From Xanthomonas sp. (GTDB taxonomy: Bacteria; Pseudomonadota; Gammaproteobacteria; Xanthomonadales; Xanthomonadaceae): a stretch of DNA of 64,000 bases. The stretch spans positions 1 to 64,000 of the forward strand of contig JADFDQ010000003.1 in assembly GCA_018262705.1 (NCBI GenBank). Direction: 5' to 3'. Both the position numbers and the translations under genes were made by a program. The notes beneath the pieces are model-generated. The model did not search any database and had not been told where the DNA came from. It was given only the letters and a program-made list of their open reading frames with translations. Positions 1-10,353 of the stretch are shown here, in pieces; positions within the stretch are counted from its first letter, which is position 1; the number at the start of each line of letters is the position of its first letter.

Positions 1-206
<206 letters not shown>

Positions 207-418
207 ATCACCTCAAGTTTCTTCGCAATGGCGAATGAAACCCTTGGCCTCGACAACGCGTTGACGGCATTCCAGAAACTGTTCGCTACTTCCTTCTTAT
301 CTGCGGATTCTTCGCAAGACCCGGCACAGCCATGTGCAGACGTTTTGAGGAGGATTTGCAAACCAACGAGAGCGTGTGCGCTTGAGCATCACTGATGCGA
401 TAGCGACCCTCCACCCTC

Positions 419-535
419 TCCCTGGTGAACATAGCGCTGTGGCACCACCCGATCCCATCCCGAACTCGGAAGTGAAACGCAGCCGCGCCGATGGTAGTGT
501 GGTTCGCCCATGCAAGAGTAGGTTATCGCCAGGGT
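419..535 (+). rRNA. rrf: 5S rRNA
   Basis: 'ccctggtgaacatagcg...gatcccatcccgaactcggaagtgaaacgc...gatggtagtgtgg...agagtaggttatcgccaggg', a canonical 5S with complementary ends. Confidence 0.95.
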
Positions 536-546
536 CTTTATCCCGA

Positions 547-579
547 CACCCCGACCAGTAATGGCCGGGGTGTTTTTTT
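547..579 (+). terminator. Rho-independent terminator of rRNA operon
   Basis: Inverted repeat CACCCCGACC / GGCCGGGGTG followed by a run of T. Confidence 0.85.
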
Positions 580-612
580 GGCAAGGACAAAACCAGCAGT
601 GGAACTCCCGAA

Positions 613-1107
613 TCAGTGCGACACCAGCGAAATTTCGAAGGTTGCGGCGGGAGCGATGCCGCGCGCCAGTGTGTGGATGCGGATCGAGTAAGCGCCGATT
701 GTTTCAGTAATGGACCTCCCGCCGACCGGGCTGGTGTTGAGCGAAAACTCCTTGCTGCGTCCGCCGTGCGCCGGCGTCCAGCGCATCCGGATTTCGGCAT
801 TGCCTGCCCAGATGCATTGAACATTGGGCGGACAGCGGGAGTCGTTGACCAGGCTGAGATAGGCCAGGCGACTGCCGTCCGGAAGCTTGGCTTCTGCGCC
901 CAGATCAAGGGTGATCTGCGCGGTCGTGGCGGTCTGAGATGAAGCTGGATCGTTGTCCATGACGCTCTCCGTCGCGTGCGTGGCGTTGGCCGAGCCGGCA
1001 TGCTCGGAGCGGGTTATTTCCGTGCTGGCAGGCGACCCGGCGCTGGCGCAGCCGCTGAGCACGAGGGTAAAAATAAGGATCCTGGGGAACCGAAAATGAC
1101 TGGGCAT
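613..1107 (-). CDS. Putative lipoprotein of unknown function
   Basis: ORF with lipobox-like 'LIFTLVLSGCASAG' after the internal Met at 1107 (MPSHFRFP...). Confidence 0.55.
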   Translation of the reverse strand: MPSHFRFPRILIFTLVLSGCASAGSPASTEITRSEHAGSANATHATESVMDNDPASSQTATTAQITLDLGAEAKLPDGSRLAYLSLVNDSRCPPNVQCIWAGNAEIRMRWTPAHGGRSKEFSLNTSPVGGRSITETIGAYSIRIHTLARGIAPAATFEISLVSH

Positions 1108-1186
1108 GGCTGCGGTCGACTGTGACAAGGTACCTTCATAATGCGTCAATGCTGAACGGCAGGCGACGCCGGTGTCTTCCAACGCC

Positions 1187-1873
1187 TCAAGAATCCTGCG
1201 AGGCCAACCTGTCGGCGAGGCGGATCGGTTCCGGCAGCCGGTAGCGGGTGATGAAGCGCATGGCTAGCCCTGCCACCGAGGCCATCGCCACGCGGTGGCC
1301 TGGCGAAACGACGATCGGACGCATGCCGATTTTGCTGCGCAGCAGCCAGCCGATCTGCTCTGTGCCATCGCGCAGCGAGGTGAAGGCGCCGCGCATTTCG
1401 TGCAGTTCCACTTTTGTCGTGCCGATCAGGATGGATTTGCCGATGCCGATCGTTGGCAGGTCGGCCGCCACGCCGAAGTGGCAGGCGCTGCCGAACCGGC
1501 GCGGGTGGGCAAGCCCATGGCCGTCGATCAGGGCGAGGTCGGGGCGCTGATCCAGCAGCGACAGGGCTGCGAGAAAGGCGGGCAGTTCGCGACAGCCCAG
1601 CAGCCCCGGGACATAGGGCATGCGAGTGGGAAAGCGGGCGATCTTCTGGTCGATGATGTCCAGCGTTTCGGCGTCAAGCAGCACCGCTGCCGCGCGGGTG
1701 GTGGCGCCGCCGTCCTCGAAGCCGACGTCAAAACCGGCGATGCTGCGCAGCGTTTTCGGAAAATCGTCGCGCAGCACGACGCGCTTGGCCAGTTCGCCTT
1801 GCAGCGCGCGCATCGCGGCGCCGCTGCCGGTCCATTCCGGGATTGCCGCAGGGTCGATGTCGAAAGTGGTCAT
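1187..1873 (-). CDS. nfi: Endonuclease V (deoxyinosine 3'-endonuclease)
   Basis: Motifs 'IAGFDVGFEDGG', 'PYVPGLLGCRELPAFLAAL', 'LIDGHGLAHPRRFGSACHFGV', 'PTIGIGKSILIG' typical of EndoV. Confidence 0.92.
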   Translation of the reverse strand: MTTFDIDPAAIPEWTGSGAAMRALQGELAKRVVLRDDFPKTLRSIAGFDVGFEDGGATTRAAAVLLDAETLDIIDQKIARFPTRMPYVPGLLGCRELPAFLAALSLLDQRPDLALIDGHGLAHPRRFGSACHFGVAADLPTIGIGKSILIGTTKVELHEMRGAFTSLRDGTEQIGWLLRSKIGMRPIVVSPGHRVAMASVAGLAMRFITRYRLPEPIRLADRLASQDS

Positions 1874-4800
1874 GCGCCTGGCGCCAATGCGGTCAATAGC
1901 CCGCGCGCCGCGCTGAAGCGGCTGGCAGCATCGGGAAGATCGAGCGTGATGCGCAGCTTGTCCGGGCCGTCCATGCGGTAGTGCTTCGGCTGGCCCTGAA
2001 TCAGCCGAATCACGGACATCGGATCGACGTCGGGCTTTTCGACGAAGCGGATGCGCCCACCGCTGGCAGCAAGATCGAATTTGCGAATGCCGAGGCGAGT
2101 GGCGTGCTGTTTCAGTTCGGCGGTGGCGAACAGGTGCTTTGCGGCTTCCGGCAGCAGCCCGAAGCGGTCGATCATTTCGACCTGCAGTTCGCGCAGTGCT
2201 TCGACGTCGGCTGCGGCGCTGATGCGCTTGTACAGGGTCAAGCGCAGGTGCGGATCGGGCAGGTAGTCGTCGGGGATCAGCGCCGCAACGTGCAGATCGA
2301 CCTCGGCCCCGTGCTGATCGGGTGCGTCGATGTCGGGCAGCTTGCCCTGCTTGATCGAGCGCACGGCGCGCGCCAGAAGTTCCGTGTACAGGCTGAAGCC
2401 AACCTCGGCCATCTGGCCGCTCTGCTCCTCGCCGAGCAGCTCGCCGGCACCGCGGATTTCCAGATCGTGGGTGGCTAGGGTGAAGCCGGCGCCGAGTTCA
2501 TCCATCGAGGCGATGGCGTCGAGCCGCTTGCGCGCGTCGCTGGTGATGCTGCGGCGGTCGGGGATCAGCAGATAGGCATAAGCGCGGTGGTGGCTGCGCC
2601 CGACCCGGCCGCGCAGCTGGTGCAGCTGGGCCAGGCCGAACTTGTCGGCGCGATTGATCAGGATGGTGTTGGCGTTGGGGATGTCGATGCCGGATTCGAT
2701 GATGGTCGAACACAGCAGCACGTTGCTGCGCTGCTTGTGGAAGTCGAGCATCACCCGTTCCAGTGCGCGCTCGGGCAGCTGGCCGTGGGCGATGCCGATC
2801 CGTGCTTCCGGCACCAGCGCCTGCAGGATGTCGTGCATGCGCCCGATGCTTTCGACTTCGTTGTGCAGGAAATACACCTGTCCGCCGCGCGCCAGCTCGC
2901 GCTGGAAGGCTTCGCGCAGCAGCGCATCGTCCCAGGCGTGGACGAAGGTCTGCACCGCAAGCCGATTGGCCGGTGGGGTGGCAATGATCGACAGGTCGCG
3001 CAGGCCGCCCATTGCCATGTTGAGCGTGCGCGGAATGGGTGTGGCGGTCAGGGTGAGCAGATGCACGTTGGCGCGCAGTTTTTTAAGCGCCTCTTTCTGG
3101 CGCACGCCGAAGCGCTGTTCTTCATCGACGATGACCAGCCCGAGATCGGCGAATTTCACGTCTGGCTGCAGCAGTTTGTGGGTGCCGACGACCACATCCA
3201 GCGTGCCTTCCGCGAGTTTGGCGAGATCCGAATCGGCGTCTTTTTTGCCCTTGAAGCGCGACAGCACCGAGACCCGGATCGGCCAGTCGGCGAAGCGGTC
3301 GCGCAGGGTTTGGTGGTGCTGCTCGGCCAGTAGAGTCGTGGGAACCAGCACCGCGACCTGCTTGCCGGCGCAGGCGCAGGCGAAAGCGGCGCGCACCGCG
3401 ACTTCGGTCTTGCCAAAGCCGACGTCGCCGCAAACCACGCGATCCATCGGCTGCGGCGCGGCCAGATCGCGCAGCACGGCTTCGATCGCGGCATGCTGGT
3501 CGGGCGTTTCCTCGAACGGGAAGGTCGCTGCAAACGGCTCGTACAGCGCACGGTCGACGGTGATCGCCATGCCGCGACGCGCCTGCCGGCGGGCCTGGAT
3601 TTCCAGCAGTTCGGCGGCCACATCGCGCACCTTGGCGGCCGCCTTTTTGCGCGCCTTTGCCCACTGTTCGCCGCCCAGATTGTGCAGCGGTGCGGTGTCC
3701 GGGTTGGCGCCCGAATAGCGGTTGATGCGATCAAGCTGGGCGACCGGCACGTACAGGCGGTCGCCCTTGGCGTATTCGATATCGAGGAATTCGCCGGGCA
3801 GGCCGCCGACCTCCATCGTCACCAAGCCGCGATAACGGCCGACGCCGTGCTCTTCGTGGACGATCGGGGCGCCCAGCGTCAACTCGCCCAGATCGCGCAA
3901 GATCGTTTCCGGGTCGCGTCCGGCGCGCTTGCGACTGCGTGGCAGTGCGGCGCGTTCCGGAAACAGCTGGCGTTCGGTGAGAACGCAACGTGGCGGCGCA
4001 TCGAGCGCGAAACCGTCGTCGAAGGGGGCGACGCAGATCGAGAACTTCTGTTCGGTGTGCGTCCCTTCCCCGCTTTCGGCCAGATAGTCCGCAAAATCTG
4101 CCACGACCGCCGGTTGCAACTGCGCCGCCTGCAGCACCTCCAGCAGCGCCTCGCGACGTCCGGCGGAATCGGCGGCGATCAGCACCCGGCCCGGATAGCT
4201 GTCGAGAAAATCGCGCAGCGCCGCGCCGGGCAGCTGCTCTCGGGGCGCCAGCGGCAGACCTGGCGCGGGTTGCACCGGCAGCGGTTGTGCCTGCGGGCGT
4301 CGCGGATGGGATGAATCGCAGACCTCGATACGATCGCCGAGATTGAGCCGCTCGCGCAGCTGATCCGGGGCCAACCACAGTTCGGCGGGCGGCAGGAGCG
4401 GCCGTTCGATGTCGTGGCGCAGCTGTTCGAAGCGTTCGCCGATGCGCTGCCAGATGCCGTCCAGCGCCGTGCCGACGCCAGCACCCAACAGCGGCAAGGT
4501 GTCTTGTGGAAGGTAGTCGAACAGGGTTTCGGTGCCGGTGTCCTTGCCGCGCGGGGCTTCGAAGAACAGCGGCAGGTAATATTCGATGCCCGCTGGCGCC
4601 AGTCCGGATTTAAGGTCTTGCATCAGCGCGCTGCGGCGGACGTCGACGTCGAAGCGTTCGCGCAGTGTGGCGAGCGCGCGCCGGACCGGCGCGTCCTCCA
4701 GCGGAACCTCGCGGCCCGGCAAGAGTTCGATGGCATTGACCTTGTCCAGCGAGCGCTGGCTGTCGGTATCGAACACCCGGATCGCATCGATCTCGTCGTC

Positions 4801-5379
4801 CAGCAGTTCGATCCGAAACGGTGCGCTGGCGCCCATCGGATAGACGTCGAGCAGACCGCCGCGCACCGCGAAATCGCCGGGATCAAACACCTGCGGCACG
4901 TTGCGGTAGCCGGCCGCTTCCAGCCGGCGCTTTTCGGCATCGAGATCGAGCTTTGCTCCGGTGCGCACGTCGAAACGGCTGCCGATGACGTGGCTGCGCG
5001 GCGCCAGCCGCTGCATCAGGGTGGCCACCGGCACCACCACCGCACCGCGGCGCAGGCCGGGCAGTGCGGCCAGCGTGGACAGTCGTCGGTTGACGAGGTC
5101 CGGATGCGGGCTGAAGCGGTCGTAGGGCAGGGTTTCCCAGTCGGGGAAAGCGAGGATGGTCAGATCGGCGTCGGCACTGGCCAGCAGCCGCAGATCGGAT
5201 TCCAGCTGGTGCGCGGCGGCATTGTCGGCGGCAACGACCAGCAGCGGACCGTCATGCTGCCGGCAGGCCGACAGGATTGCGCAGGCCAGACCGGTGAAGC
5301 TGCCGGGCAGGCGCCAGAAGGCACGGCTTTGGCCGGTGCGTGGCAGCGGAACGGGGAAAGTGAATCCGTTGGAGGGCAT
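1870..5379 (-). CDS. mfd: Transcription-repair coupling factor
   Basis: 1169 aa; 'CGDVGFGKTEVAVRAAF', 'DEEQRFGVRQKE', 'LTLTATPIPRTL', 'QLHQLRGRVGRS' helicase motifs and RNAP-interaction region. Confidence 0.97.
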   Translation of the reverse strand: MPSNGFTFPVPLPRTGQSRAFWRLPGSFTGLACAILSACRQHDGPLLVVAADNAAAHQLESDLRLLASADADLTILAFPDWETLPYDRFSPHPDLVNRRLSTLAALPGLRRGAVVVPVATLMQRLAPRSHVIGSRFDVRTGAKLDLDAEKRRLEAAGYRNVPQVFDPGDFAVRGGLLDVYPMGASAPFRIELLDDEIDAIRVFDTDSQRSLDKVNAIELLPGREVPLEDAPVRRALATLRERFDVDVRRSALMQDLKSGLAPAGIEYYLPLFFEAPRGKDTGTETLFDYLPQDTLPLLGAGVGTALDGIWQRIGERFEQLRHDIERPLLPPAELWLAPDQLRERLNLGDRIEVCDSSHPRRPQAQPLPVQPAPGLPLAPREQLPGAALRDFLDSYPGRVLIAADSAGRREALLEVLQAAQLQPAVVADFADYLAESGEGTHTEQKFSICVAPFDDGFALDAPPRCVLTERQLFPERAALPRSRKRAGRDPETILRDLGELTLGAPIVHEEHGVGRYRGLVTMEVGGLPGEFLDIEYAKGDRLYVPVAQLDRINRYSGANPDTAPLHNLGGEQWAKARKKAAAKVRDVAAELLEIQARRQARRGMAITVDRALYEPFAATFPFEETPDQHAAIEAVLRDLAAPQPMDRVVCGDVGFGKTEVAVRAAFACACAGKQVAVLVPTTLLAEQHHQTLRDRFADWPIRVSVLSRFKGKKDADSDLAKLAEGTLDVVVGTHKLLQPDVKFADLGLVIVDEEQRFGVRQKEALKKLRANVHLLTLTATPIPRTLNMAMGGLRDLSIIATPPANRLAVQTFVHAWDDALLREAFQRELARGGQVYFLHNEVESIGRMHDILQALVPEARIGIAHGQLPERALERVMLDFHKQRSNVLLCSTIIESGIDIPNANTILINRADKFGLAQLHQLRGRVGRSHHRAYAYLLIPDRRSITSDARKRLDAIASMDELGAGFTLATHDLEIRGAGELLGEEQSGQMAEVGFSLYTELLARAVRSIKQGKLPDIDAPDQHGAEVDLHVAALIPDDYLPDPHLRLTLYKRISAAADVEALRELQVEMIDRFGLLPEAAKHLFATAELKQHATRLGIRKFDLAASGGRIRFVEKPDVDPMSVIRLIQGQPKHYRMDGPDKLRITLDLPDAASRFSAARGLLTALAPGA

Positions 5380-5457
5380 CGATACGGGATCGGCGGCGCG
5401 CCCGACACCGGACGTGGCGGAAACGCGGGAAAGGCTGGTGATTTTACCTGCTGCAGC

Positions 5458-6039
5458 TCAGGCGGTCGGCGCCAGCGGAGGGCGCGGCATTCGGGGCTTG
5501 GGCGGCGGCAGGTCGAGCACCATTCGCACCAGGCCGGCTTCGTGAGCCGATTCGCGGTGGAAACCGAGATCCTTGGCAAGCTGCTGCATCGGCTGATTGC
5601 CTTCGAGCACGTCGCCGTAGATGCGCAGCACCTTGCGCCCGCGCGCCCAGCGCACCAGTTTGCGCATCATGCGCCGGCCCAGGCCCATGCCGTTGACGTA
5701 GTGGCTGACCAGGATCGCGAATTCCGCATCCTTGCCGTTGGGTTCGATCGAAATGCGCGCGACGGCGCCGACCAGCGCTTCACCAGGCGGAAGCGGCTCG
5801 GCGGCGACCAGCGCGAAGTCGCGGCGTGGATCCGGCCGCACCAGCAGGTCGATTTGCTGGTTGCTGAGTTCCTTCATCGGGTGCAGGAAGCGCTGGCGGA
5901 TCTCGTCCGGCTTGAGCAAGGTAAAGGCGGCCTGAATCGGCTCGGCGTCTTCGGGACGAATCGGGCGGATCAGGATGTCGCGACCGTTCGGCAAACGAAC
6001 CTGTTCGTGCCACGGCGGCATGCGATTGCGGATGGCCAT
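5458..6039 (-). CDS. GNAT family N-acetyltransferase
   Basis: 'LPNGRDILIRPIRPEDAEPIQAAF...VGAVARISIE...FAILVSHYVNGMGLGRRMMRKLVRWARGRKV' GNAT fold signature. Confidence 0.8.
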   Translation of the reverse strand: MAIRNRMPPWHEQVRLPNGRDILIRPIRPEDAEPIQAAFTLLKPDEIRQRFLHPMKELSNQQIDLLVRPDPRRDFALVAAEPLPPGEALVGAVARISIEPNGKDAEFAILVSHYVNGMGLGRRMMRKLVRWARGRKVLRIYGDVLEGNQPMQQLAKDLGFHRESAHEAGLVRMVLDLPPPKPRMPRPPLAPTA

Positions 6040-6097
6040 CCGGCTATCTTCTCGCAAAACTGGTTAAAACGGGCGATTGCGTGCGAGTTGGCTTGCG

Positions 6098-7036
6098 TCA
6101 AGCTGCGAGCCGGCGCAGTCCGGCGCGCAACCGGCCCAGTGCCGCAACCGCCAGCACCAGCACCAGCCCGGCCGCCATGCCTGTTGCGATGTTGAACAGG
6201 CCCACGCCCAGCCAGCCCAGCGTGTCGTTGGCTTGGCTCGCGGCAAAATGGTGCAGCGGCGCGATGCCGTGTACCAGGATTCCACCGCCGACCAGAAACA
6301 TGGCGACCGTACCGGCAACCGACAGGAATCGCATCAGCTTCGGTGCCAGCGCGAGGATGCCGCGGCCCAGAGCGGCGCGCGCCCGACGCGCGCGGTTGCG
6401 GACAAGATACAGGCCGAGGTCGTCGAGTTTAACGATGAGTCCGACCAAGCCGTAGACGCCAACGGTCATGGACAATGCGATCACTGCCAGCACACCCAAC
6501 TGCATGAGCAGAGGTTGGAAGGCCACGGTTCCCAGGGCGATCACGATGATCTCGGCGGAAAGCACGAAGTCGGTGCGGACCGCGCCCCTGATCTTTTCTT
6601 TCTCGAACGCCACCAGATCGAAGGGCTCTTCCTCCAGCGCCGCCTCGACGTGGGCATCCTGGGTTCCGCGAAATTTTTTCAGGGTGGTATGGACGAGCTT
6701 TTCCACGCCCTCGAAGCACAGGTAGCCGCCGCCGAGCATCAGCATCCAGACGATCAGCGGCCAGTTCACGCCCTGTCCGTGCAGCCAGGACTGGAAGGCG
6801 GAGATCGCCATGGCCGCCGGCACCAGAATGGCCTTGTTGACCAGCGATCCATTGGCAACGGCCCACACCACCGGCAGCTCGCGGTCGGCGGCCGAACCGC
6901 TGACCTGCTTCGCGTTGAGCGCCAGATCGTCGCCCACCACGCCGGCGGTCTTGCCGGCGGCGATCTTGGTCATCGCCGAGATGTCGTCGAGCAGGGAGGC
7001 GATGTCGTCGAACAGGGCGAAAAAACTGGAAGGCAT
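6098..7036 (-). CDS. DUF808 (YedI-like) inner membrane protein
   Basis: N-terminus 'MPSSFFALFDDIASLLDDISAMTKIAAGKTAGVVGDDLALNAKQVSG' typical of DUF808; several hydrophobic segments. Confidence 0.85.
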   Translation of the reverse strand: MPSSFFALFDDIASLLDDISAMTKIAAGKTAGVVGDDLALNAKQVSGSAADRELPVVWAVANGSLVNKAILVPAAMAISAFQSWLHGQGVNWPLIVWMLMLGGGYLCFEGVEKLVHTTLKKFRGTQDAHVEAALEEEPFDLVAFEKEKIRGAVRTDFVLSAEIIVIALGTVAFQPLLMQLGVLAVIALSMTVGVYGLVGLIVKLDDLGLYLVRNRARRARAALGRGILALAPKLMRFLSVAGTVAMFLVGGGILVHGIAPLHHFAASQANDTLGWLGVGLFNIATGMAAGLVLVLAVAALGRLRAGLRRLAA

Positions 7037-7101
7037 GGATGAATGGGCGAGGTTGTCGCGTGAATTCTGGCATGTCGTGGCGGCGTTGGCCTGCCGGCCG
7101 T

Positions 7102-7959
7102 TCAGGTTGGGGCGCGCAGCCAGTCGAGAATGGATGAGGCCCCGGGTTCGCCGAGCGCGGATTGCAGCGCGTCCAGGGCAGGCGGCAGCGTTAGGTCGAA
7201 TTGCCACGGTGCATTGAAGATCACCATCCCGCTGCCATTCATCCGCAGCGGCGAGTCGTCCGGGCGGACGTTGAGCTCCACCTGCAGCGCGGATTTTGCC
7301 GGCAATGCGGCCGCCGCGCGACGAAACGGCTGCAGCGCACGCCCCTGTTTGATCGGATACCACAGCGCGAAAACGCCCTGCGGCCAGCGCTCCAGACCTA
7401 CGCGCAGGGCCGCCAGCGCGTGGTCGAATTCGGCCAACTGTTCTTCGTAGGGCGGATCAATCAGAACCAGCCCCCGCGCCAGCAGATGCCCGCGGTCTTG
7501 CGGCGGCAGTAATGCCTTGATCGCCGCATAGCCGTCGCGGACATGCACCGCGATGCGGCGGTCGCCCGCGAGCGCGCTGCGCAGCGCGTGCGCTTCGTCC
7601 GCCTGCAGCTCGCACAGGGCGATCCGGTCCGCCGGGCGCAGCGCGTGGGCCAGCAGCCAGGGCGATCCGGGATAGGCGTCTTCGCCGTGCCGACTGCGGC
7701 AGGCGTGCACCGCGTCCAGATAGCGCTGCAGCGCGGCTGGCGGGGAAGCCAGCGCGTCCAGTCGCGCGATTCCGCCCAGCGCTTCGCCGGTTTTTTGCGC
7801 TTCCGTCGCAGCAAGCCTGTACAGCCCGCGTCCGGCGTGGGTGTCGAGCGCGAAGCAGGGGGCGGGTTTGGCCGTCAGCGCGTCGCACAGCGCCAGCAGC
7901 AGCACATGCTTGAGCACGTCGCCGTGGTTGCCGGCGTGGAAGGCATGGCGGTAGTTCAT
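7102..7959 (-). CDS. rlmJ: 23S rRNA (adenine(2030)-N(6))-methyltransferase
   Basis: 'MNYRHAFHAGNHGDVLKHVLLLAL', 'DTHAGRGLY', 'LVLIDPPYE'. Confidence 0.93.
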   Translation of the reverse strand: MNYRHAFHAGNHGDVLKHVLLLALCDALTAKPAPCFALDTHAGRGLYRLAATEAQKTGEALGGIARLDALASPPAALQRYLDAVHACRSRHGEDAYPGSPWLLAHALRPADRIALCELQADEAHALRSALAGDRRIAVHVRDGYAAIKALLPPQDRGHLLARGLVLIDPPYEEQLAEFDHALAALRVGLERWPQGVFALWYPIKQGRALQPFRRAAAALPAKSALQVELNVRPDDSPLRMNGSGMVIFNAPWQFDLTLPPALDALQSALGEPGASSILDWLRAPT

Positions 7960-8085
7960 GCGTGGATTCTAGCGACCGTCATTGTCATTCCGGGGAAACC
8001 CGCGATGGCGAGTCGGACATGTCCGCGGCGGTCGACTTCACATTCGCCCCGCAAAGCCTGCGTCGCGGTCGGCTAGGATGCCGGC

Positions 8086-8754
8086 ATGTCCACCATCCTG
8101 CTGGTCGAAGACGAACCCGCCATCGCCGAAACGGTGACGTATGCGCTGCATGCCGATGGTTTTGCAGCCGAGCATGTGCTGCTGGGCGGGCAAGTGTTGC
8201 CAAGACTGGCGCGGGGCGGCATCGATCTGGTGATTCTTGATGTCGGGCTTCCCGACTGCAGCGGTTTCGACGTGTGCCGGAAGCTGCGCGAAATCAGCGC
8301 GGTGCCGGTGATTTTCCTGACCGCACGTAGCGACGAGACCGACCGCGTGCTGGGGTTGGAGCTGGGCGCCGACGATTACATCGCCAAGCCTTTTTCGCCG
8401 CGCGAACTGGTGGCGCGGGTGCGGGCGAGGCTGCGTCGGCACGAAATCGACAGCGCGCAGCGCAAGGGGCGCTTCGAGATCGACACCACCGCGCAGCGCA
8501 TTCGCTATGCAGGCCGCTGGCTGGATCTGACCCGTTACGAACATGCGCTGCTTGCCGAGCTGCTGCGTCGACCCGGCGCGATTTTGAGTCGCGCACAGTT
8601 GCTCGATCGGGTCTGGGCCGATGCACTGGAATCCGGCGAGCGCACTGTCGACACCCACGTCAAGACCTTGCGCGCCAAGCTGCGCCAGCTCGATCCCGCG
8701 CACGACCCGATCCGCACCTATCGCGGGCTCGGCTATTGCATCGACGTGGATTGA
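8086..8754 (+). CDS. creB: Two-component response regulator, OmpR/PhoB family (CreB-like)
   Basis: Receiver domain 'ILLVEDEPAIAETVTYAL...LVILDVGLPD...KPFSPRELVARV' plus winged helix; followed by CreC-like kinase and CreD. Confidence 0.85.
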   Translation: MSTILLVEDEPAIAETVTYALHADGFAAEHVLLGGQVLPRLARGGIDLVILDVGLPDCSGFDVCRKLREISAVPVIFLTARSDETDRVLGLELGADDYIAKPFSPRELVARVRARLRRHEIDSAQRKGRFEIDTTAQRIRYAGRWLDLTRYEHALLAELLRRPGAILSRAQLLDRVWADALESGERTVDTHVKTLRAKLRQLDPAHDPIRTYRGLGYCIDVD

Positions 8755-8758
8755 CGTC

Positions 8759-10189
8759 GTGAAGATCGCGCTGCGCGTGCTGTTGGGGTATTTCCTGATC
8801 GTGGCGCTGGCGGCGCTGCTGCTGGCCAAAGTGTTCGTGCAGCAGGTCAAACCGGGCGTGCGCCAGGCCATGGAGGACACCTTGGCCGACACCGCCAACG
8901 CGCTGGCGGAGCTGGCCAGCGACGATTTGCTGGCGGGAAGGATCGGCAGCGGCCGGTTCGCGGCGAACGTTCGGGCGATGGCGCAACGCGATCTGGATGC
9001 GCGGATATGGGGTGAGACGAAACGCCGAACGAGCTATCGCATCGAGGTGACCGATGCGCGCGGATTGGTTGTGTTCGACTCGGCGAACCAGGAAGTTGGG
9101 CGCGACAATTCGCGTTGGAACGACGTGTATCGCACCCTGCGCGGTCAGTACGGCGCGCGTTCCACCCGCGACGATCCGAACGACGACGCCAGCACGGTGA
9201 TGTACGTGGCCGCGCCGATCAAGGACGCGGAGGGCCGCATTGCCGGGGTGCTAACGGTATCGAAGCCGAACCGCAGCATTCAGCCATTCATCGAACGCAG
9301 CGAAAACACGATCCGGCGTTGGGGCTGGGTACTGCTGGGCAGCGCGCTGCTAGTTGGCTTGCTGGCGGCGTGGTGGCTGTCGCGGCAGTTGGCGGCGCTG
9401 CGCCGGTATGCGGACGCGGTGGCGCGCGGCGAGCGCGCGCAATTGCCCGATGCGAGCGGCGAATTCGCCGATCTCGGCCGCGCGCTGGACAGCATGCGTC
9501 GACAGTTGGATGGCAAGCAGTACGCCGAACGCTATGTGCATGCGCTCACCCACGAACTGAAAAGTCCGCTGGCGGCGATTCGCGGCGCGGCGGAGCTGTT
9601 GGAAAATCCGTTGCCCGAGGCGGACCGCGCACGTTTCGTCGCCACTATCGAAAGCCAAAGTCGGCGCATGGCCGGAATGGTCGATCGGCTGCTGGAGTTG
9701 GCCGCGCTGGAACATCGTCAGCGCATCGAAGCGCCGCAGCCGGTACCGGCGTTGCGGTTGGCGCGGGATGCGTTGAACGACGTTGCGGCGCGGGCGCAGG
9801 CGCGTGCAGTGCGGCTGACGCTGCGGGCCGATGCCGATGCGCCGACGCTGCACGGCGATCCGTTCCTGCTGCGCCAACTGCTGGTCAATTTGCTCGACAA
9901 CAGCATCGATTTCTCGCCGAGGGATGGCGAGGTCGAATTGGCCGTTTCGCGCGCTGCGGGGCGACTGCATTTGACGGTGGCCGATCGCGGTCCCGGACTG
10001 CCCGACTTTGCTTTGGCGCGCGCGTTCGAGCGGTTCTATTCACTGCCGCGCCCCGATGGCGGTGCGCGCAGCAGTGGTCTGGGGCTGAATTTCGTGGCTG
10101 AAATCGCCAAGCTGCACGGGGGCAGCGTCAGCCTGGCCAACCGCGAAGGCGGCGGCGCGCTGGCGACGGTCATGCTTCCCCTTGCGTAG
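8759..10189 (+). CDS. creC: Sensor histidine kinase CreC
   Basis: GTG start at 8759; TM segment, HAMP, 'ALTHELKSPLAAIRGAAELL', 'DNSIDFSPRDG', 'DRGPGLPDFALARAFERFYSLPRPDGGARSSGLGLNF'. Confidence 0.85.
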   Translation: MKIALRVLLGYFLIVALAALLLAKVFVQQVKPGVRQAMEDTLADTANALAELASDDLLAGRIGSGRFAANVRAMAQRDLDARIWGETKRRTSYRIEVTDARGLVVFDSANQEVGRDNSRWNDVYRTLRGQYGARSTRDDPNDDASTVMYVAAPIKDAEGRIAGVLTVSKPNRSIQPFIERSENTIRRWGWVLLGSALLVGLLAAWWLSRQLAALRRYADAVARGERAQLPDASGEFADLGRALDSMRRQLDGKQYAERYVHALTHELKSPLAAIRGAAELLENPLPEADRARFVATIESQSRRMAGMVDRLLELAALEHRQRIEAPQPVPALRLARDALNDVAARAQARAVRLTLRADADAPTLHGDPFLLRQLLVNLLDNSIDFSPRDGEVELAVSRAAGRLHLTVADRGPGLPDFALARAFERFYSLPRPDGGARSSGLGLNFVAEIAKLHGGSVSLANREGGGALATVMLPLA

Positions 10190-10270
10190 GCGCGCATCGC
10201 AGCGGCGCGCTGCTTGTTTGCGATCCTCGGGAATGGAGCATCGCGATCCTGCGGTGGAATGAGCGGGGAT

Positions 10271-10286
10271 TTCACGCCTGCTTCAC
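10271..10286 (+). promoter_or_regulatory. Candidate cre-tag (CreB operator) upstream of creD
   Basis: TTCAC-GCCTGC-TTCAC, an exact match to the direct-repeat consensus TTCACnnnnnnTTCAC; 68 bp upstream of the creD ATG. Confidence 0.65.
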
Positions 10287-10353
10287 CGTTTCCTCATCGT
10301 CTCTTTGAACACGCCGTTCACCCTGTCGGCAGGTCCCCGACAGGAGCAAGGCG

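Noticed and set aside
4414-6195. 593-aa plus-strand ORF
   Set aside because: Antisense to mfd and the GNAT gene.
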